NCBI GenBank assembly: GCA_900470445.1 | Contig: UCAU01000025.1 | Coordinates: 20,721-74,558 of the forward strand | DNA length: 53,838 nt | Reading direction: 5' to 3' | Origin: Hyphomicrobiales bacterium | GTDB lineage: Bacteria > Pseudomonadota > Alphaproteobacteria > Rhizobiales > Devosiaceae | Shown: one piece after another, positions 44,001-53,824 of the stretch | Layout: each line of letters opens with the position of its first letter | How positions within the stretch are numbered: position 1 is the stretch's first letter | The notes under the pieces: generated by a model | Databases searched by the model: none | What the model saw: only the letters and a program-made list of their open reading frames with translations | Told to the model about the DNA's origin: nothing | Program-made: the position numbers and the translations under genes

Positions 44001-45236
44001 ATGACCAACAGCTATCTCTTCACCGGCGGCCGTGTCCTCGATGCGGAGCAGGGCGTGCTGCGCGACGGCCTCGACGTGCTGGTGACGGGCGATCGCATCG
44101 CCGCCGTCGGCACGAGCCTCACCACACCCGCCAACACCGTGGAAATCCCGCTGGGCGGCCGCACCATCATGCCCGGACTGATCGATTGCCACGTCCATGT
44201 CGTGGCCGAAACGCTCGACCTCTGGGCCAATATGACCGCCCCATCCTCGCTCGCCGCCCTGCGCGCGGCCCGCGTGATGAACGAGGCGCTACGGCGCGGC
44301 TTCACCACGCTGCGCGATCTGGGCGGCGCCGATTATGGCCTGGTCCGCGCGGTCAATGAAGGCCTGATCCCCGGTCCGCGCCTCGTCATCTGCGGCAAGG
44401 GCCTGACCACCACCGGTGGCCATGCCGATCTGCGCCCCCGCACCGACGACCGGCCCGGCATATTCTCGGACCGGCTAGGCTCGATGGGCCTTATCGTCGA
44501 CGGCGTCGACAATGTCCGCGCCGCCTGCCGCACCATGATCAAGGAGGGCGCCAATTTCATCAAGGTCATGGCCAATGGCGGCGTCTCTTCCCCCAATGAC
44601 CCCATCCATTCCATCCAATATTCCCGCGAGGAAATCCTCGCCATGGTGGAAGAAGCCGACAATGCCGGGCTCTACGTCTCGGCCCATGTCTATACCGACA
44701 AGGCCATTCGCCGCTGCGTCGAGCTGGGCGTGCATTCGCTCGAACATTGCAACCTGATCGAACCCGAAACCGCCAGGCTCGCTGCCGAAAAAGGCTGCAT
44801 CGCCGTGCCCACCCTCGTCGCCTATGACGCACTGGCGCTGGAAGGCGAAGCCCTGGGCCTCGGCGCCGCCGAATTCGCCAAGATCGAGGTGGTCCGCAGC
44901 GGTGGCCTGCGCTCGCTTGAAGTCATGCGCGATGCGGGCCTGCCCATGGCCTTCGGCTCCGACCTGTTGGGTCAGCTGCGCAAATATCACTGCATGGAAT
45001 TCGAAATCCTCGCCAAGGTGCTCACCCCGGCCGAAATCATCCGCTCCGCTACCATTATCGGCGCAAAACTCTGCCGCCTTGAAGGCGAAGCCGGCATCAT
45101 CGCCCCCGGCGCCTCCGCCGATCTGCTGGTCATCAACGGCAACCCCCTCAGCGATATCGGGCTCCTCCAAGGCGATGGCGCCCACATGTCCGCCATCATG
45201 TCCCGCGGCACCTTCGCCAAGAACCACTTGCAATAG
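44001..45236 (+). CDS. Metal-dependent amidohydrolase (imidazolonepropionase/Xaa-Pro dipeptidase-like)
   Basis: A 411-residue amidohydrolase of the COG1228 group. The binuclear site can be traced: His64 and His66 in IDCHVHV, carboxylated Lys188 in FIKVMANGG, His229 in SAHVYT, His249 in SLEHC, and the general-base Asp in MAFGSDLLG. Relatives act as prolidases on Xaa-Pro, Xaa-Arg or Xaa-Lys dipeptides and on N-acyl amino acids or cyclic amides. Twelve bases separate it from the ATPase gene, so it is the last enzyme of the importer operon. With the M24-fold protein and AstE-like deacylase it forms a three-hydrolase set for an imported amide. Confidence 0.9.
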   Translation: MTNSYLFTGGRVLDAEQGVLRDGLDVLVTGDRIAAVGTSLTTPANTVEIPLGGRTIMPGLIDCHVHVVAETLDLWANMTAPSSLAALRAARVMNEALRRGFTTLRDLGGADYGLVRAVNEGLIPGPRLVICGKGLTTTGGHADLRPRTDDRPGIFSDRLGSMGLIVDGVDNVRAACRTMIKEGANFIKVMANGGVSSPNDPIHSIQYSREEILAMVEEADNAGLYVSAHVYTDKAIRRCVELGVHSLEHCNLIEPETARLAAEKGCIAVPTLVAYDALALEGEALGLGAAEFAKIEVVRSGGLRSLEVMRDAGLPMAFGSDLLGQLRKYHCMEFEILAKVLTPAEIIRSATIIGAKLCRLEGEAGIIAPGASADLLVINGNPLSDIGLLQGDGAHMSAIMSRGTFAKNHLQ

Positions 45237-45290
45237 CTCTCCAAGCCCGGGCCTCCGTGCTAGCTTTCGGCACCTGAAAGGGAGTCGCCC

Positions 45291-45671
45291 ATGCTCTTCG
45301 GACTATTCATCCTGCTGGCCTGCCAACTCGCCGGCGAAATCATTGCGCGCGGCCTGGGCCTACCCATCCCCGGCCCGGTCATCGGCATCGTCCTGCTCCT
45401 CGCCCTGCTCGCCATTCAGGGCTGGCGCCAGGGCGCCGCCTCCGCCGAAACCGGCCCCGTCGCCAAGTCCGCCGATGGCCTCCTCGCCAATCTGGGCCTG
45501 GTCTTCATCCCCGCCGGCGTTGGCATTTCCCAGAATTACCAATTGGTCTTCGACAATGGCCTGGCCCTCGTCGCGGCGCTCGTCGTCTCGACCGTGCTGA
45601 CGCTCATCGTCACCGTCGCCGTCTTCCGCTTCGTCAGCCGCCTGCTGCCGGCCAAAGAGACCCAGCCATGA
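45291..45671 (+). CDS. lrgA: LrgA/CidA-family holin-like membrane protein
   Basis: A 126-residue membrane protein with about four spans, opening FGLFILLACQLAGEIIARGLGLPIPGPVIGIVLLL, which contains the family motif G..IPG.V.G..LL. FIPAGVGI is the second signature. LrgAB/CidAB were first seen as murein hydrolase export modulators, and later homologues were shown to carry pyruvate or glycolate. An AAGGGAG ribosome site is present. It is translationally coupled to lrgB through a four-base overlap and lies 54 bases after the amidohydrolase. Confidence 0.92.
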   Translation: MLFGLFILLACQLAGEIIARGLGLPIPGPVIGIVLLLALLAIQGWRQGAASAETGPVAKSADGLLANLGLVFIPAGVGISQNYQLVFDNGLALVAALVVSTVLTLIVTVAVFRFVSRLLPAKETQP

Positions 45672-46387
45672 CCAATCCAAATTTCGACCTCTGGGTCTAT
45701 CTCGCCGCCAGCCCCTTGCTGTGGCTCACGCTCACCATCGGGGTCTTCCTCGCCGCCCAATGGATCGCCAAGCGCAGCGGCTACCACCCCGTCGTCAATC
45801 CTGTGCTGATCACCATCGTCGTGGTCGTCCTGGTGCTGCGCCTGACCGGCACCAGCTACGACACCTATTTCGACGGCGCCCAATTCATCCACTTCATCCT
45901 CGGCCCAGCCACGGTGGCCCTGGCCGTTCCCCTCTATCGCAGCCGCCAATTGGTCAAAGCCAAGGCCCTGCCGATCCTCGCCTCCCTCGCCATCGGCGCC
46001 CCCTTCGCCATGCTCTCAGCCACCGGCATCGCCATCCTGCTTGGCGCCGCCCCCGCCATTGTCCTGGCGCTGGTCCCCAAATCGGTCACTGCGGGCATTG
46101 CGGTGGGTATTGCCGGCCAGATCGGGGGCGAACCAGCGCTCACCGCCGTCCTCGTCATCGCCACTGGCATATTGGGCGCCGTAATCGTCACCCCGCTGAT
46201 GAACGCCCTCAAAATCACCGACTATGCCGCAAGAGGCTTCGCCGCCGGCCTGACCTCCCACGGCATCGGTACCGCTAGGGCCTTCCAGGTCAACTCCGTC
46301 GCCGGCACCTTCGCGGGCCTGGCCATGGCCCTAAACGGCCTCGCCACAGCCTTCCTCGCCCCGCTGATCTTCGGCTTTTTCAGCTAG
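45668..46387 (+). CDS. lrgB: LrgB-family membrane protein
   Basis: A 239-residue protein with several spans. Family landmarks are YFDGAQFIHFILGPATVALAVPLYRSR, PKSVTAGIAVGIAGQIGGEPALTAVLVIATGILGA and the terminal block ARGFAAGLTSHGIGTARAFQVN. LrgB is the transport core with LrgA. Its substrate is unknown here; pyruvate or glycolate-like carboxylates released by the upstream enzymes are reasonable candidates. Its stop codon overlaps that of the convergent AraC gene in a shared CTAG. Confidence 0.93.
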   Translation: MTNPNFDLWVYLAASPLLWLTLTIGVFLAAQWIAKRSGYHPVVNPVLITIVVVVLVLRLTGTSYDTYFDGAQFIHFILGPATVALAVPLYRSRQLVKAKALPILASLAIGAPFAMLSATGIAILLGAAPAIVLALVPKSVTAGIAVGIAGQIGGEPALTAVLVIATGILGAVIVTPLMNALKITDYAARGFAAGLTSHGIGTARAFQVNSVAGTFAGLAMALNGLATAFLAPLIFGFFS

Positions 46388-47283
46388 GCGACCAGCGAAC
46401 TCCCCAGCGTCCGCTCGCGCCGGAAATCCGACGCGGATTGGCCGGTGACCTTGCGGAACGATTGGCTGAAGGCACTGAGCGAGCCGAACCCGCTCTCCAT
46501 CGCCACGTCGAGGATGGTCAGATCATCCTCCATCAGCAGCGACTGCGCATAGCTCAGCCGCAGCAGGGTGATGTATTCGTTCAGCGTCATCCCGGTCGAT
46601 TTCTTGAACACGCTCATCGCGTATTTGGGATGGATTTCCACGAACGAGGCCACATCGGCCGAGCCGATATCGTCGCGGAAATTCTCGGTGATATAGGCGC
46701 AGATGTCGATGACATTGCGGAAGGAATGGGGATCGAGCGGCTCGCCCGCGCTGGCCCCGCCACCCTCGGCATCGACCAGCCGATAAGGCTCGAAATTGAT
46801 GCGGTTGATCCGCATCAGCAATTCGTCGATCGCATGCTCGCGCCGCATCGGATCGTCGCCGCGCATGTAAAGAGTCAGCCGGCGGAACGTCTCCTCATCG
46901 GCATGTCCCTCCTGCCGCGTTACCACCGTGGCGCCTCGCGTCAGCCGATGCATCAGGTCCGCCGCCAGCCGCAGACGGAAAAAATGCACCAGCGGCAGGT
47001 GGATGGCGATAAGCTCGGTCCCCGGCTCGAAATGGATGGCCTGATGCGGCTGCCCGCCCCAGAAAATGCAGAGATCGCCCCCGACCAGATCCACCGTATG
47101 GCTGGCCATGCGATAAGTCATCGCGCCCGAATAGATGAAGTTGATTTCGACCTGTGCATGCCAATGCGGAAACGGCATATCGCAGGAGGTATTGGCGGCG
47201 GCGACCAAGCTCGTGGGCACCCGTTCAAGCTCATGGGTGAGCTGCGTCCACGCCCTTTTTTGCTGCGTCTTACCATTCCACAA
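46384..47283 (-). CDS. AraC-family transcriptional regulator
   Basis: A regulator of about 300 residues. The N-terminal cupin sensor has PHWHAQVEINFIYSGAMTYRM, then VGGDLCIFWGGQPHQ. The C-terminal double helix-turn-helix includes IGSADVASFVEIHPKYAMSVFKKSTGMTLNEYITLLRLSYAQ split over two helices, and ILDVAMESGFGSLSAFSQSFRKVTG. The start is uncertain. The frame is open to an ATG at 47430, but that would leave little room for divergent promoters. I mark a TTG at 47283 with GGGA eight bases upstream; a TTG at 47301 is another option. The best ribosome site, GAGGAG, serves an ATG at 47315 in another frame. It is divergent from the sugar ABC operon and is its likely activator. Confidence 0.85.
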   Translation of the reverse strand: MWNGKTQQKRAWTQLTHELERVPTSLVAAANTSCDMPFPHWHAQVEINFIYSGAMTYRMASHTVDLVGGDLCIFWGGQPHQAIHFEPGTELIAIHLPLVHFFRLRLAADLMHRLTRGATVVTRQEGHADEETFRRLTLYMRGDDPMRREHAIDELLMRINRINFEPYRLVDAEGGGASAGEPLDPHSFRNVIDICAYITENFRDDIGSADVASFVEIHPKYAMSVFKKSTGMTLNEYITLLRLSYAQSLLMEDDLTILDVAMESGFGSLSAFSQSFRKVTGQSASDFRRERTLGSSLVA

Positions 47284-47474
47284 TTGCTTATTCCCATCCA
47301 AAGAGACGGCTTCATTCTGCTCCTCTAGGTTAGGGACAGCCTGAAACGAGCGCAAACAAAAAGCTGAGCCGGGCAGGGGGATAACCTCGCCGCGCCAGAT
47401 GCCTGCGCCGTTCCGGTCTGCACCGAACACGATACGAGGGCCGCCCCATGGCGGCTGCTTCGGAGGAGAGATTC

Positions 47475-48779
47475 ATGACACTTCCAACCGGCGTCCGCGC
47501 CGCGCGAAACCTGCTTGCCGCCAGCCTGGGCGCTGTGCTGCTCGCCACTCCGGTCCTGTCCCAGGACAAGGTCGAGCTGACCTATTGGAACTGGGCGCCC
47601 CATATCGACGAAGTCATCGCCATCTGGAATGAGCAGAACCCGGACATTCACGTCACGGTCAGCCGTGCCGCCGGCGCCAATGAAATCGTCCAGAAGCTGT
47701 CGGCCGCCCACACCGCAGGCAATCCGCCCGATGTGACCAATGTCACCTATGGCGATCTGCCGGCGCTGATCGTCAATGGGCTGGTGGCCGACATCACACC
47801 CGAAATGGCGCCGCTGAAAGATCAGATCGCCCCGGTCGCCTGGAATCTCGTCACCTTCGATGGCACCACCTGGGCCACCCCGCAGGGCACTTCGCCCATG
47901 TATTTCTTCTACCGCAAGGACCTGCTGGCCGAGCTCAATATCGAGCCGCCCAAGACCTGGGAAGAATTCGGGGAAGCAGCCAAGGCCGTGCGCGCCGCCG
48001 ACCCCACCAAATACCTCACACAGTTCTCCACCGGCGACGCCGGCACCATGGCCGCGCTCACCCACCAGGTCGGCGCCAAATGGTGGTCGCTCGAGGGCGA
48101 TCAGTGGACCGTGGATATCAATGGCCCCGAGGCCAAGAAGGTCGCCAGTTTCTGGCAGGATCTGGTCACCAGTGGCGCCGTATCCGGCATGCAGGCCTTC
48201 AGCCCCGAATGGGGTGCCGCCATCGCCAATGGCAGCATTATCGGCATCATCAGCGCCGTCTGGGCGCCGCCGCTGATCCAGAACCTGGCGCCCGATACGC
48301 TGGGCGATTGGGCCGCCATTCCGCTGCCGCGCTGGAGCGAAGGCGTTGGCGCCCAATATTCCGGCGGCGTCACCGGCGGCAGCGCCACGGCCGTCTCCGC
48401 GCTGACCAAGCATCCCGAGGAGGCCAAGAAGTTCGCCATCTGGATCACCAATAATGAAGAGGCGCTGGCGGCCTATGTGCGCCTGATGAACATCTGGCCG
48501 GCCAATCTTGAAGCTCGCAAGCTGCCCCAGCTGCAGGAAGCGCCGGCCTTCATCCCTGATGAAAAGAACTTCTACCAACTGGCCGGCGAGATCGACGCGG
48601 CAACCCCCACCGTCTCCTGGGGCCCCAATCGCGGCATCGCGTTCGACGCCTATGTCAACGCCATGGGCGAGGCCGTGCAGAACAAGTCCAGCTTCGCCGA
48701 CGTGCTCGACGTGGTCCAGAAAGTCACCTTCGATGACATGAAGAACCAGGGCTACAACGTGGTCGAAGCGGCTCACTGA
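47475..48779 (+). CDS. Sugar ABC transporter substrate-binding protein (family 1)
   Basis: A 434-residue periplasmic binding protein. Its signal peptide ends TPVLSQD near residue 29. The mature part begins VELTYWNWAPHIDEVIAIWNEQNPDIHV, the usual opening of family 1 carbohydrate binding proteins such as UgpB and MalE, and later has GTSPMYFFYRKDLLAELNIEPPKTWEEF. The ATG at 47475 has GGAGGAGAG upstream; the in-frame ATG at 47448 has none. First gene of a six-gene operon with permeases, a lyase, an ATPase and a reductase. A strong intercistronic hairpin follows. Confidence 0.94.
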   Translation: MTLPTGVRAARNLLAASLGAVLLATPVLSQDKVELTYWNWAPHIDEVIAIWNEQNPDIHVTVSRAAGANEIVQKLSAAHTAGNPPDVTNVTYGDLPALIVNGLVADITPEMAPLKDQIAPVAWNLVTFDGTTWATPQGTSPMYFFYRKDLLAELNIEPPKTWEEFGEAAKAVRAADPTKYLTQFSTGDAGTMAALTHQVGAKWWSLEGDQWTVDINGPEAKKVASFWQDLVTSGAVSGMQAFSPEWGAAIANGSIIGIISAVWAPPLIQNLAPDTLGDWAAIPLPRWSEGVGAQYSGGVTGGSATAVSALTKHPEEAKKFAIWITNNEEALAAYVRLMNIWPANLEARKLPQLQEAPAFIPDEKNFYQLAGEIDAATPTVSWGPNRGIAFDAYVNAMGEAVQNKSSFADVLDVVQKVTFDDMKNQGYNVVEAAH

Positions 48780-48792
48780 TCCAACCTTTCCT

Positions 48793-48833
48793 CCCGGAAA
48801 GGGCGGGGCGCTTCGGCGCTCCGCTCCTCCGGG
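48793..48833 (+). other. Intercistronic hairpin after the binding-protein gene
   Basis: The inner stem 48803-48824 has nine pairs (GCGGGGCGC/GCGCTCCGC, one G-U) and a TTCG tetraloop. An outer helix CCCGGA/TCCGGG flanks it. There is no T-run. In malE-malF-type operons such structures protect the binding-protein mRNA from 3' exonucleases, which would fit here. Confidence 0.75.
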
Positions 48834-48855
48834 CGGTTTGCCGGAAGTTTAAGTC

Positions 48856-49785
48856 ATGACGACACCGAAGACCCCTGCCAAGCGGCGCTATCGCGCCGTC
48901 CATCCGCTGGCACCCTGGCTGTTTGTCGGCCCGGCCATCATCCTGTCGCTGACCATGATCGTCGCGCCCTTCGTCTATTCCATCCTGCAGAGCCTGCGCG
49001 GCATCAAGGTTGCCGGCGGCGGGCTGGGGCGGCGCGAGGAGACCTTTGTCGGCTTCGCCAATTACGTGACGGCCGCGTTCAATCCCGAACTATGGGCCGG
49101 CTTCGGCCGCATGCTCTGGCTGGGCGTCATCACCATTCCCATCACGCTGGGCCTGGCGCTGCTGTTTGCCCTGCTGCTCGATACGCCACGCGTGCGGCTG
49201 GCGCGGTTTTCGCGCATTTCCATCTTCCTGCCCTTCGCCGTGCCGGGCGTTATCGCCTCGCTGATGTGGGGCTTCATGTATCTGCCCGGCGTCAGCCCGT
49301 TCCGCGAACTGGCGGCCAATCTGGGTCTGCCGCAGCCCAATTTCTTCACCCGCGACAGCGTGTTCTGGTCCATCGCCAATATCAATATCTGGGGCGGTGT
49401 CGGCTTCAACATGGTCATTCTCTACACCGCCCTGCGCGGCATCGGCTCCGAGCTTTACGATGCCGCTCGCGTCGATGGCTGCAATGAATGGCAGATCGCC
49501 CGCGACATCAAATTGCCGCTGCTGCTGCCGGCGCTGGTGCTGACCGGCCTGTTCTCGCTGATCGGCACGATCCAGACCTTTTCCGAACCCACCACCCTGG
49601 CGCCGCTCACCGATGCCCTGTCCTCCACCTGGGTGCCGATGATGCTGGTCTATCGCGACACCTTCGTCGCGCAGAACGTCTATGGCGGGGCGGCCTCGGC
49701 CATGCTCATCGCCCTGATTACCATCGTGTCGTCCGTGGTCCTGTTCTGGGTAACGCGCCGCCGCAGCGCCGGAGGCATGGCATGA
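48856..49785 (+). CDS. Sugar ABC transporter permease, MalF/UgpA-like
   Basis: A 309-residue permease with six predicted spans. It opens with APWLFVGPAIILSLTMIVAPFVYSILQSLRG. The EAA coupling motif region is ELYDAARVDGCNEWQIARDIKLPLLLPALVLTGLF, which touches the ATPase. It precedes the second permease with a four-base overlap. Confidence 0.94.
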   Translation: MTTPKTPAKRRYRAVHPLAPWLFVGPAIILSLTMIVAPFVYSILQSLRGIKVAGGGLGRREETFVGFANYVTAAFNPELWAGFGRMLWLGVITIPITLGLALLFALLLDTPRVRLARFSRISIFLPFAVPGVIASLMWGFMYLPGVSPFRELAANLGLPQPNFFTRDSVFWSIANINIWGGVGFNMVILYTALRGIGSELYDAARVDGCNEWQIARDIKLPLLLPALVLTGLFSLIGTIQTFSEPTTLAPLTDALSSTWVPMMLVYRDTFVAQNVYGGAASAMLIALITIVSSVVLFWVTRRRSAGGMA

Positions 49786-50663
49786 CCGTGGATATCACCA
49801 CCGCCCGCCAGCGGGCGCGCAGCCATCACCGCCGCATTGCCTGGCTGCCCACCATTATCCTCTTCATCGGGGCGCTCTATTGCCTCATGCCGCTTTATTG
49901 GCTGGTGGCCGCCACCAGCAAATATCCCGGCGAGCTCTTCGCGCTGCCCTCCTTCATGCCGGGCTTTAGCGGCGGCTTCATCGACAACATTGTCGGCCTC
50001 TCCAATTATCGCGGCGGGCGTTACTGGCTATGGACCTTCAATTCGCTGCTCTTTGCCGTGGGCGGCGCCTCGCTCTCCACCATCGTCTCCGCCGCGGCGG
50101 GTTATGGTCTCGCCAAATACAACTTCGCCGGCAAGAATGTGGTCTTCGCCTTCCTGCTTGGCGCGGTGCTGATCCCCGGCGTGGTGCTGGCCGTGCCGCA
50201 ATATCTGCTGATGAGCAAGATCGGGCTCGCCGGCACCTATTGGGCCGTGCTGATCCCCTCCATCCTCTCCCCGCTCGGCATCTATCTCTGTCGCATCTAC
50301 GCCAATGCCGTCGTGCATGACGAATTGCTCGAAGCCGGGCGCGTTGATGGCGCCAGCGAAGGCCGCATCTTCTTCTCCATTGGCCTCGCCCCAATGATCC
50401 CCGGCCTCATCACCGTCTTCCTGCTGCAGTTCATCGGCATCTGGAACAATTTCCTGCTGCCCTTCCTGATGCTGTCCGATGAGCGCCTCTTCCCGCTGAC
50501 TGTGGGGCTCTACACCATGCTCAATGCCGGCACCGAACAGCCTGGGATGTACACCTTCATCATCACCGGCGCCTTCCTCTCCATTCTTCCGCTCGTCGCC
50601 CTGTTCCTGCTGTTGCAGCGCTATTGGCGGCTCGATCTCATCTCCGGCTCCGTCAAGGGCTGA
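49782..50663 (+). CDS. Sugar ABC transporter permease, MalG/UgpE-like
   Basis: A 293-residue permease with six spans. The second periplasmic region is marked by KYPGELFALPSFMPGF, and the EAA motif is LLEAGRVDGASEGRIFFSIGLAPMIPGLITVF. The ATG at 49782 lies in the end of the preceding permease gene, with GGAGG upstream. The frame is open further upstream but is out of register with any sensible protein. Confidence 0.94.
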   Translation: MTVDITTARQRARSHHRRIAWLPTIILFIGALYCLMPLYWLVAATSKYPGELFALPSFMPGFSGGFIDNIVGLSNYRGGRYWLWTFNSLLFAVGGASLSTIVSAAAGYGLAKYNFAGKNVVFAFLLGAVLIPGVVLAVPQYLLMSKIGLAGTYWAVLIPSILSPLGIYLCRIYANAVVHDELLEAGRVDGASEGRIFFSIGLAPMIPGLITVFLLQFIGIWNNFLLPFLMLSDERLFPLTVGLYTMLNAGTEQPGMYTFIITGAFLSILPLVALFLLLQRYWRLDLISGSVKG

Positions 50664-50680
50664 CGCAAAGGAAAACTGCC

Positions 50681-51642
50681 ATGTCCAATTCCAAAGACCT
50701 CATCCCCAACGGCGCCTGGCCGGTCATGATCACTCCCTTCAACACCGATCGCTCCATCGATTGGGCGGGCGTCGATGCGCTGGTCGACTATTACGCCAAA
50801 GCCAAGGTCGCCGGCATTTTCACCGTCTGCCTGTCGAGCGAAATCTACCAGATGAGCCCCGAGGAGCGGGTCGAACTGGCCACCCGCGTGGTCAAGCGAG
50901 CCGATGGCCGTGTGCCGGTCATCGCCTCCGCCGTGGCGGGCTCGGCACCGTCCGAGCAGGCCGACGCCGTCAAGGCCATTGCCGATACCGGCGTCACCGC
51001 CGTGGTGCTGCTCCCATGCCTGATTGCCGATGAAGGCGAAACCAACGCCGTCTGGCGCGGTCGCGTCGAACAGATCCTGGCCCAGACCCGCGACATTCCG
51101 CTGGGCTTTTACGAATGCCCGCGCCCCTATAAGCGCGGCGTTGCCCCCGATGATCTGGGCTGGGCCGCCAGCACCGGCCGCGTGCTGTTCCACAAGGACA
51201 CCTGCCACAATCTCGATCTGATGAAACTCAAGCTCGCCGCCACCAAGGGCTCGGGCCTCAAATTCTTCAACACTCAGATGGGCACGCTGATCGATACGCT
51301 CGAGGCCGGCGGGCATGGCTTTTCCAGCTACGCCGCCAATCTCTACCCCGAGCTGGTGCAATGGGTATCGATCAACTTTGACAGGGATCGCGCGACCGCC
51401 CTCAAGATCCAGCAATTGCTGGCCATTGCCGAACATTCGATCAATTCGAAATATCCCGCCTCGGCCAAATATTTCGTCAGCCAGAATGCCGGCGTCGACA
51501 TCGCCACCACCTGCCGCTCGGTCTATGACAGCCTTGGCCGCCACGACCAGCTGCCGCTGCTGGCACTGATCGACTACGTCAAAAGTCTGGACCTACCGGT
51601 CGAGATCGTCTCGATGGGCAACGCGTCCTCGAGGGCCGCATA

Positions 51643-51643
<1 letters not shown>
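50681..51643 (+). CDS. DHDPS/NAL-family lyase (2-keto-3-deoxy-acid aldolase or dehydratase type)
   Basis: A 320-residue TIM-barrel enzyme of the dihydrodipicolinate synthase/N-acetylneuraminate lyase family. The Schiff-base Lys172 lies in VLFHKDTC and the catalytic Tyr144 in GFYECP. The pyruvate-carboxylate motif, usually GTTGE, is CLSSE at residues 50-54, so the substrate pocket differs from classical DapA. The C-terminal extension is longer than DapA by about 25 residues. Being inside a sugar importer operon, it probably cleaves or dehydrates a keto-deoxy sugar acid rather than making lysine precursors. It overlaps the ATPase gene by one base (TAATG). Confidence 0.9.
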
Positions 51644-52704
<1,061 letters not shown>

Positions 52705-52733
52705 GCTGAACTTCACTTCTGACTGGACATTCC

Positions 52734-53759
52734 ATGACCTATAGCGCCGCTTCCGGCCGTTACGAAACCATGCAATATCGCCATGCCGGCCGCTCGGGGC
52801 TCAAGCTCCCCGTCATCAGCCTGGGCCTGTGGCAGAATTTCGGCGGCACCCGCGACTACCCATCCGCCTTCGAAATCCTGGGCGCCGCCTTCGATGCCGG
52901 CATCACCCATTTCGATCTCGCCAACAATTACGGCCCCCCTCCCGGTTCGGCCGAGGAGCTGTTTGGCCTGGTCATGGCCCGCGATTTCCGCCCCTATCGC
53001 GATGAAATCATCGTCTCTTCCAAGGCCGGCTACAATATGTGGGAAGGCCCCTATGGCGAATGGGGCAGCCGCAAAAACCTGATCGCCAGCTGCGATCAGA
53101 GCCTCAAACGCCTCGGCCTCGATTACGTCGACATCTTCTATTCCCACCGCTTCGATCCCAATACCCCTCTCGAGGAAACCATGGGCGCGCTGGCCCATAT
53201 CGTGGCCCAGGGCAAGGCGCTCTATGTCGGCATTTCCAACTATCCGGTCGAGGAAACGCGCGAGGCTCACGCCATCCTGAAATCCCTCGGCGTCCCCTGC
53301 ATCCTGCACCAGCCCAGCTATTCCATGCTCAACCGCTGGATCGAGAACGACAAGACCATTGATGCCTGTGGCGAACTCGGCATCGGCATGATCGCCTTTT
53401 CGCCTTTGGCGCAGGGCATCCTGTCGGGCAAATACAATACCGGCGATACCGACGGCGCCCGTGGCACCTCCAATAATCCCTTCCTCAAGGCCGCCAATAT
53501 CCGCCCGGAAACGCTCGATGCCGTCGGCAAACTCGCCACCATCGCCAAGGCCCGTGGCCAGAGCCTGCCCCAGCTCGCGCTCGCCTGGGTCCTCCGCCGC
53601 AAGGAGATGACTTCCGCCCTCATCGGCGTGCGCACGCTGGCCCAGTTGCACGACAATCTGGGCGCCCTGCAACAGCTCGATTTCTCCGCCGACGAGCTCA
53701 CCGCCATCGAAGCCGCCACCACCAGCGGCATGATGGACGGCAAGCCCCGCTGGAAGTAG
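52734..53759 (+). CDS. Aldo/keto reductase, YghZ (L-glyceraldehyde-3-phosphate reductase)-like
   Basis: A 341-residue reductase. The YghZ/Kv-beta-like pattern is visible: YRHAGRSGLKLPVISLGLWQNFGG, HFDLANNYGPPPGSAEE (Asp and Tyr), SSKAGYNMWEGPYGEWGSRK (Lys) and YVDIFYSHRFDP (His). YghZ detoxifies L-glyceraldehyde 3-phosphate and methylglyoxal. It ends a sugar-acid operon, so it may reduce the aldehyde released by the upstream lyase. Last gene of the operon; a C/G-run repeat follows within 26 bases. Confidence 0.94.
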   Translation: MTYSAASGRYETMQYRHAGRSGLKLPVISLGLWQNFGGTRDYPSAFEILGAAFDAGITHFDLANNYGPPPGSAEELFGLVMARDFRPYRDEIIVSSKAGYNMWEGPYGEWGSRKNLIASCDQSLKRLGLDYVDIFYSHRFDPNTPLEETMGALAHIVAQGKALYVGISNYPVEETREAHAILKSLGVPCILHQPSYSMLNRWIENDKTIDACGELGIGMIAFSPLAQGILSGKYNTGDTDGARGTSNNPFLKAANIRPETLDAVGKLATIAKARGQSLPQLALAWVLRRKEMTSALIGVRTLAQLHDNLGALQQLDFSADELTAIEAATTSGMMDGKPRWK

Positions 53760-53784
53760 TCAGCGGACAGAGAACCCCGATGGC

Positions 53785-53824
53785 ATTCCCCTCCCCCTTG
53801 AGGGGAGGGGTTAGGGGTGGGGTT
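53785..53824. repeat. C/G-run palindromic repeat, fourth copy
   Basis: Same unit as the copies at 19509-19712: a CCCCCTTGAGGGG core followed by GGTTAGGGGTGGGGTT. It lies just downstream of the last gene in the window and may act as its RNA 3' hairpin. The window ends 14 bases later, so any partner copy in inverse orientation cannot be seen. Confidence 0.75.
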
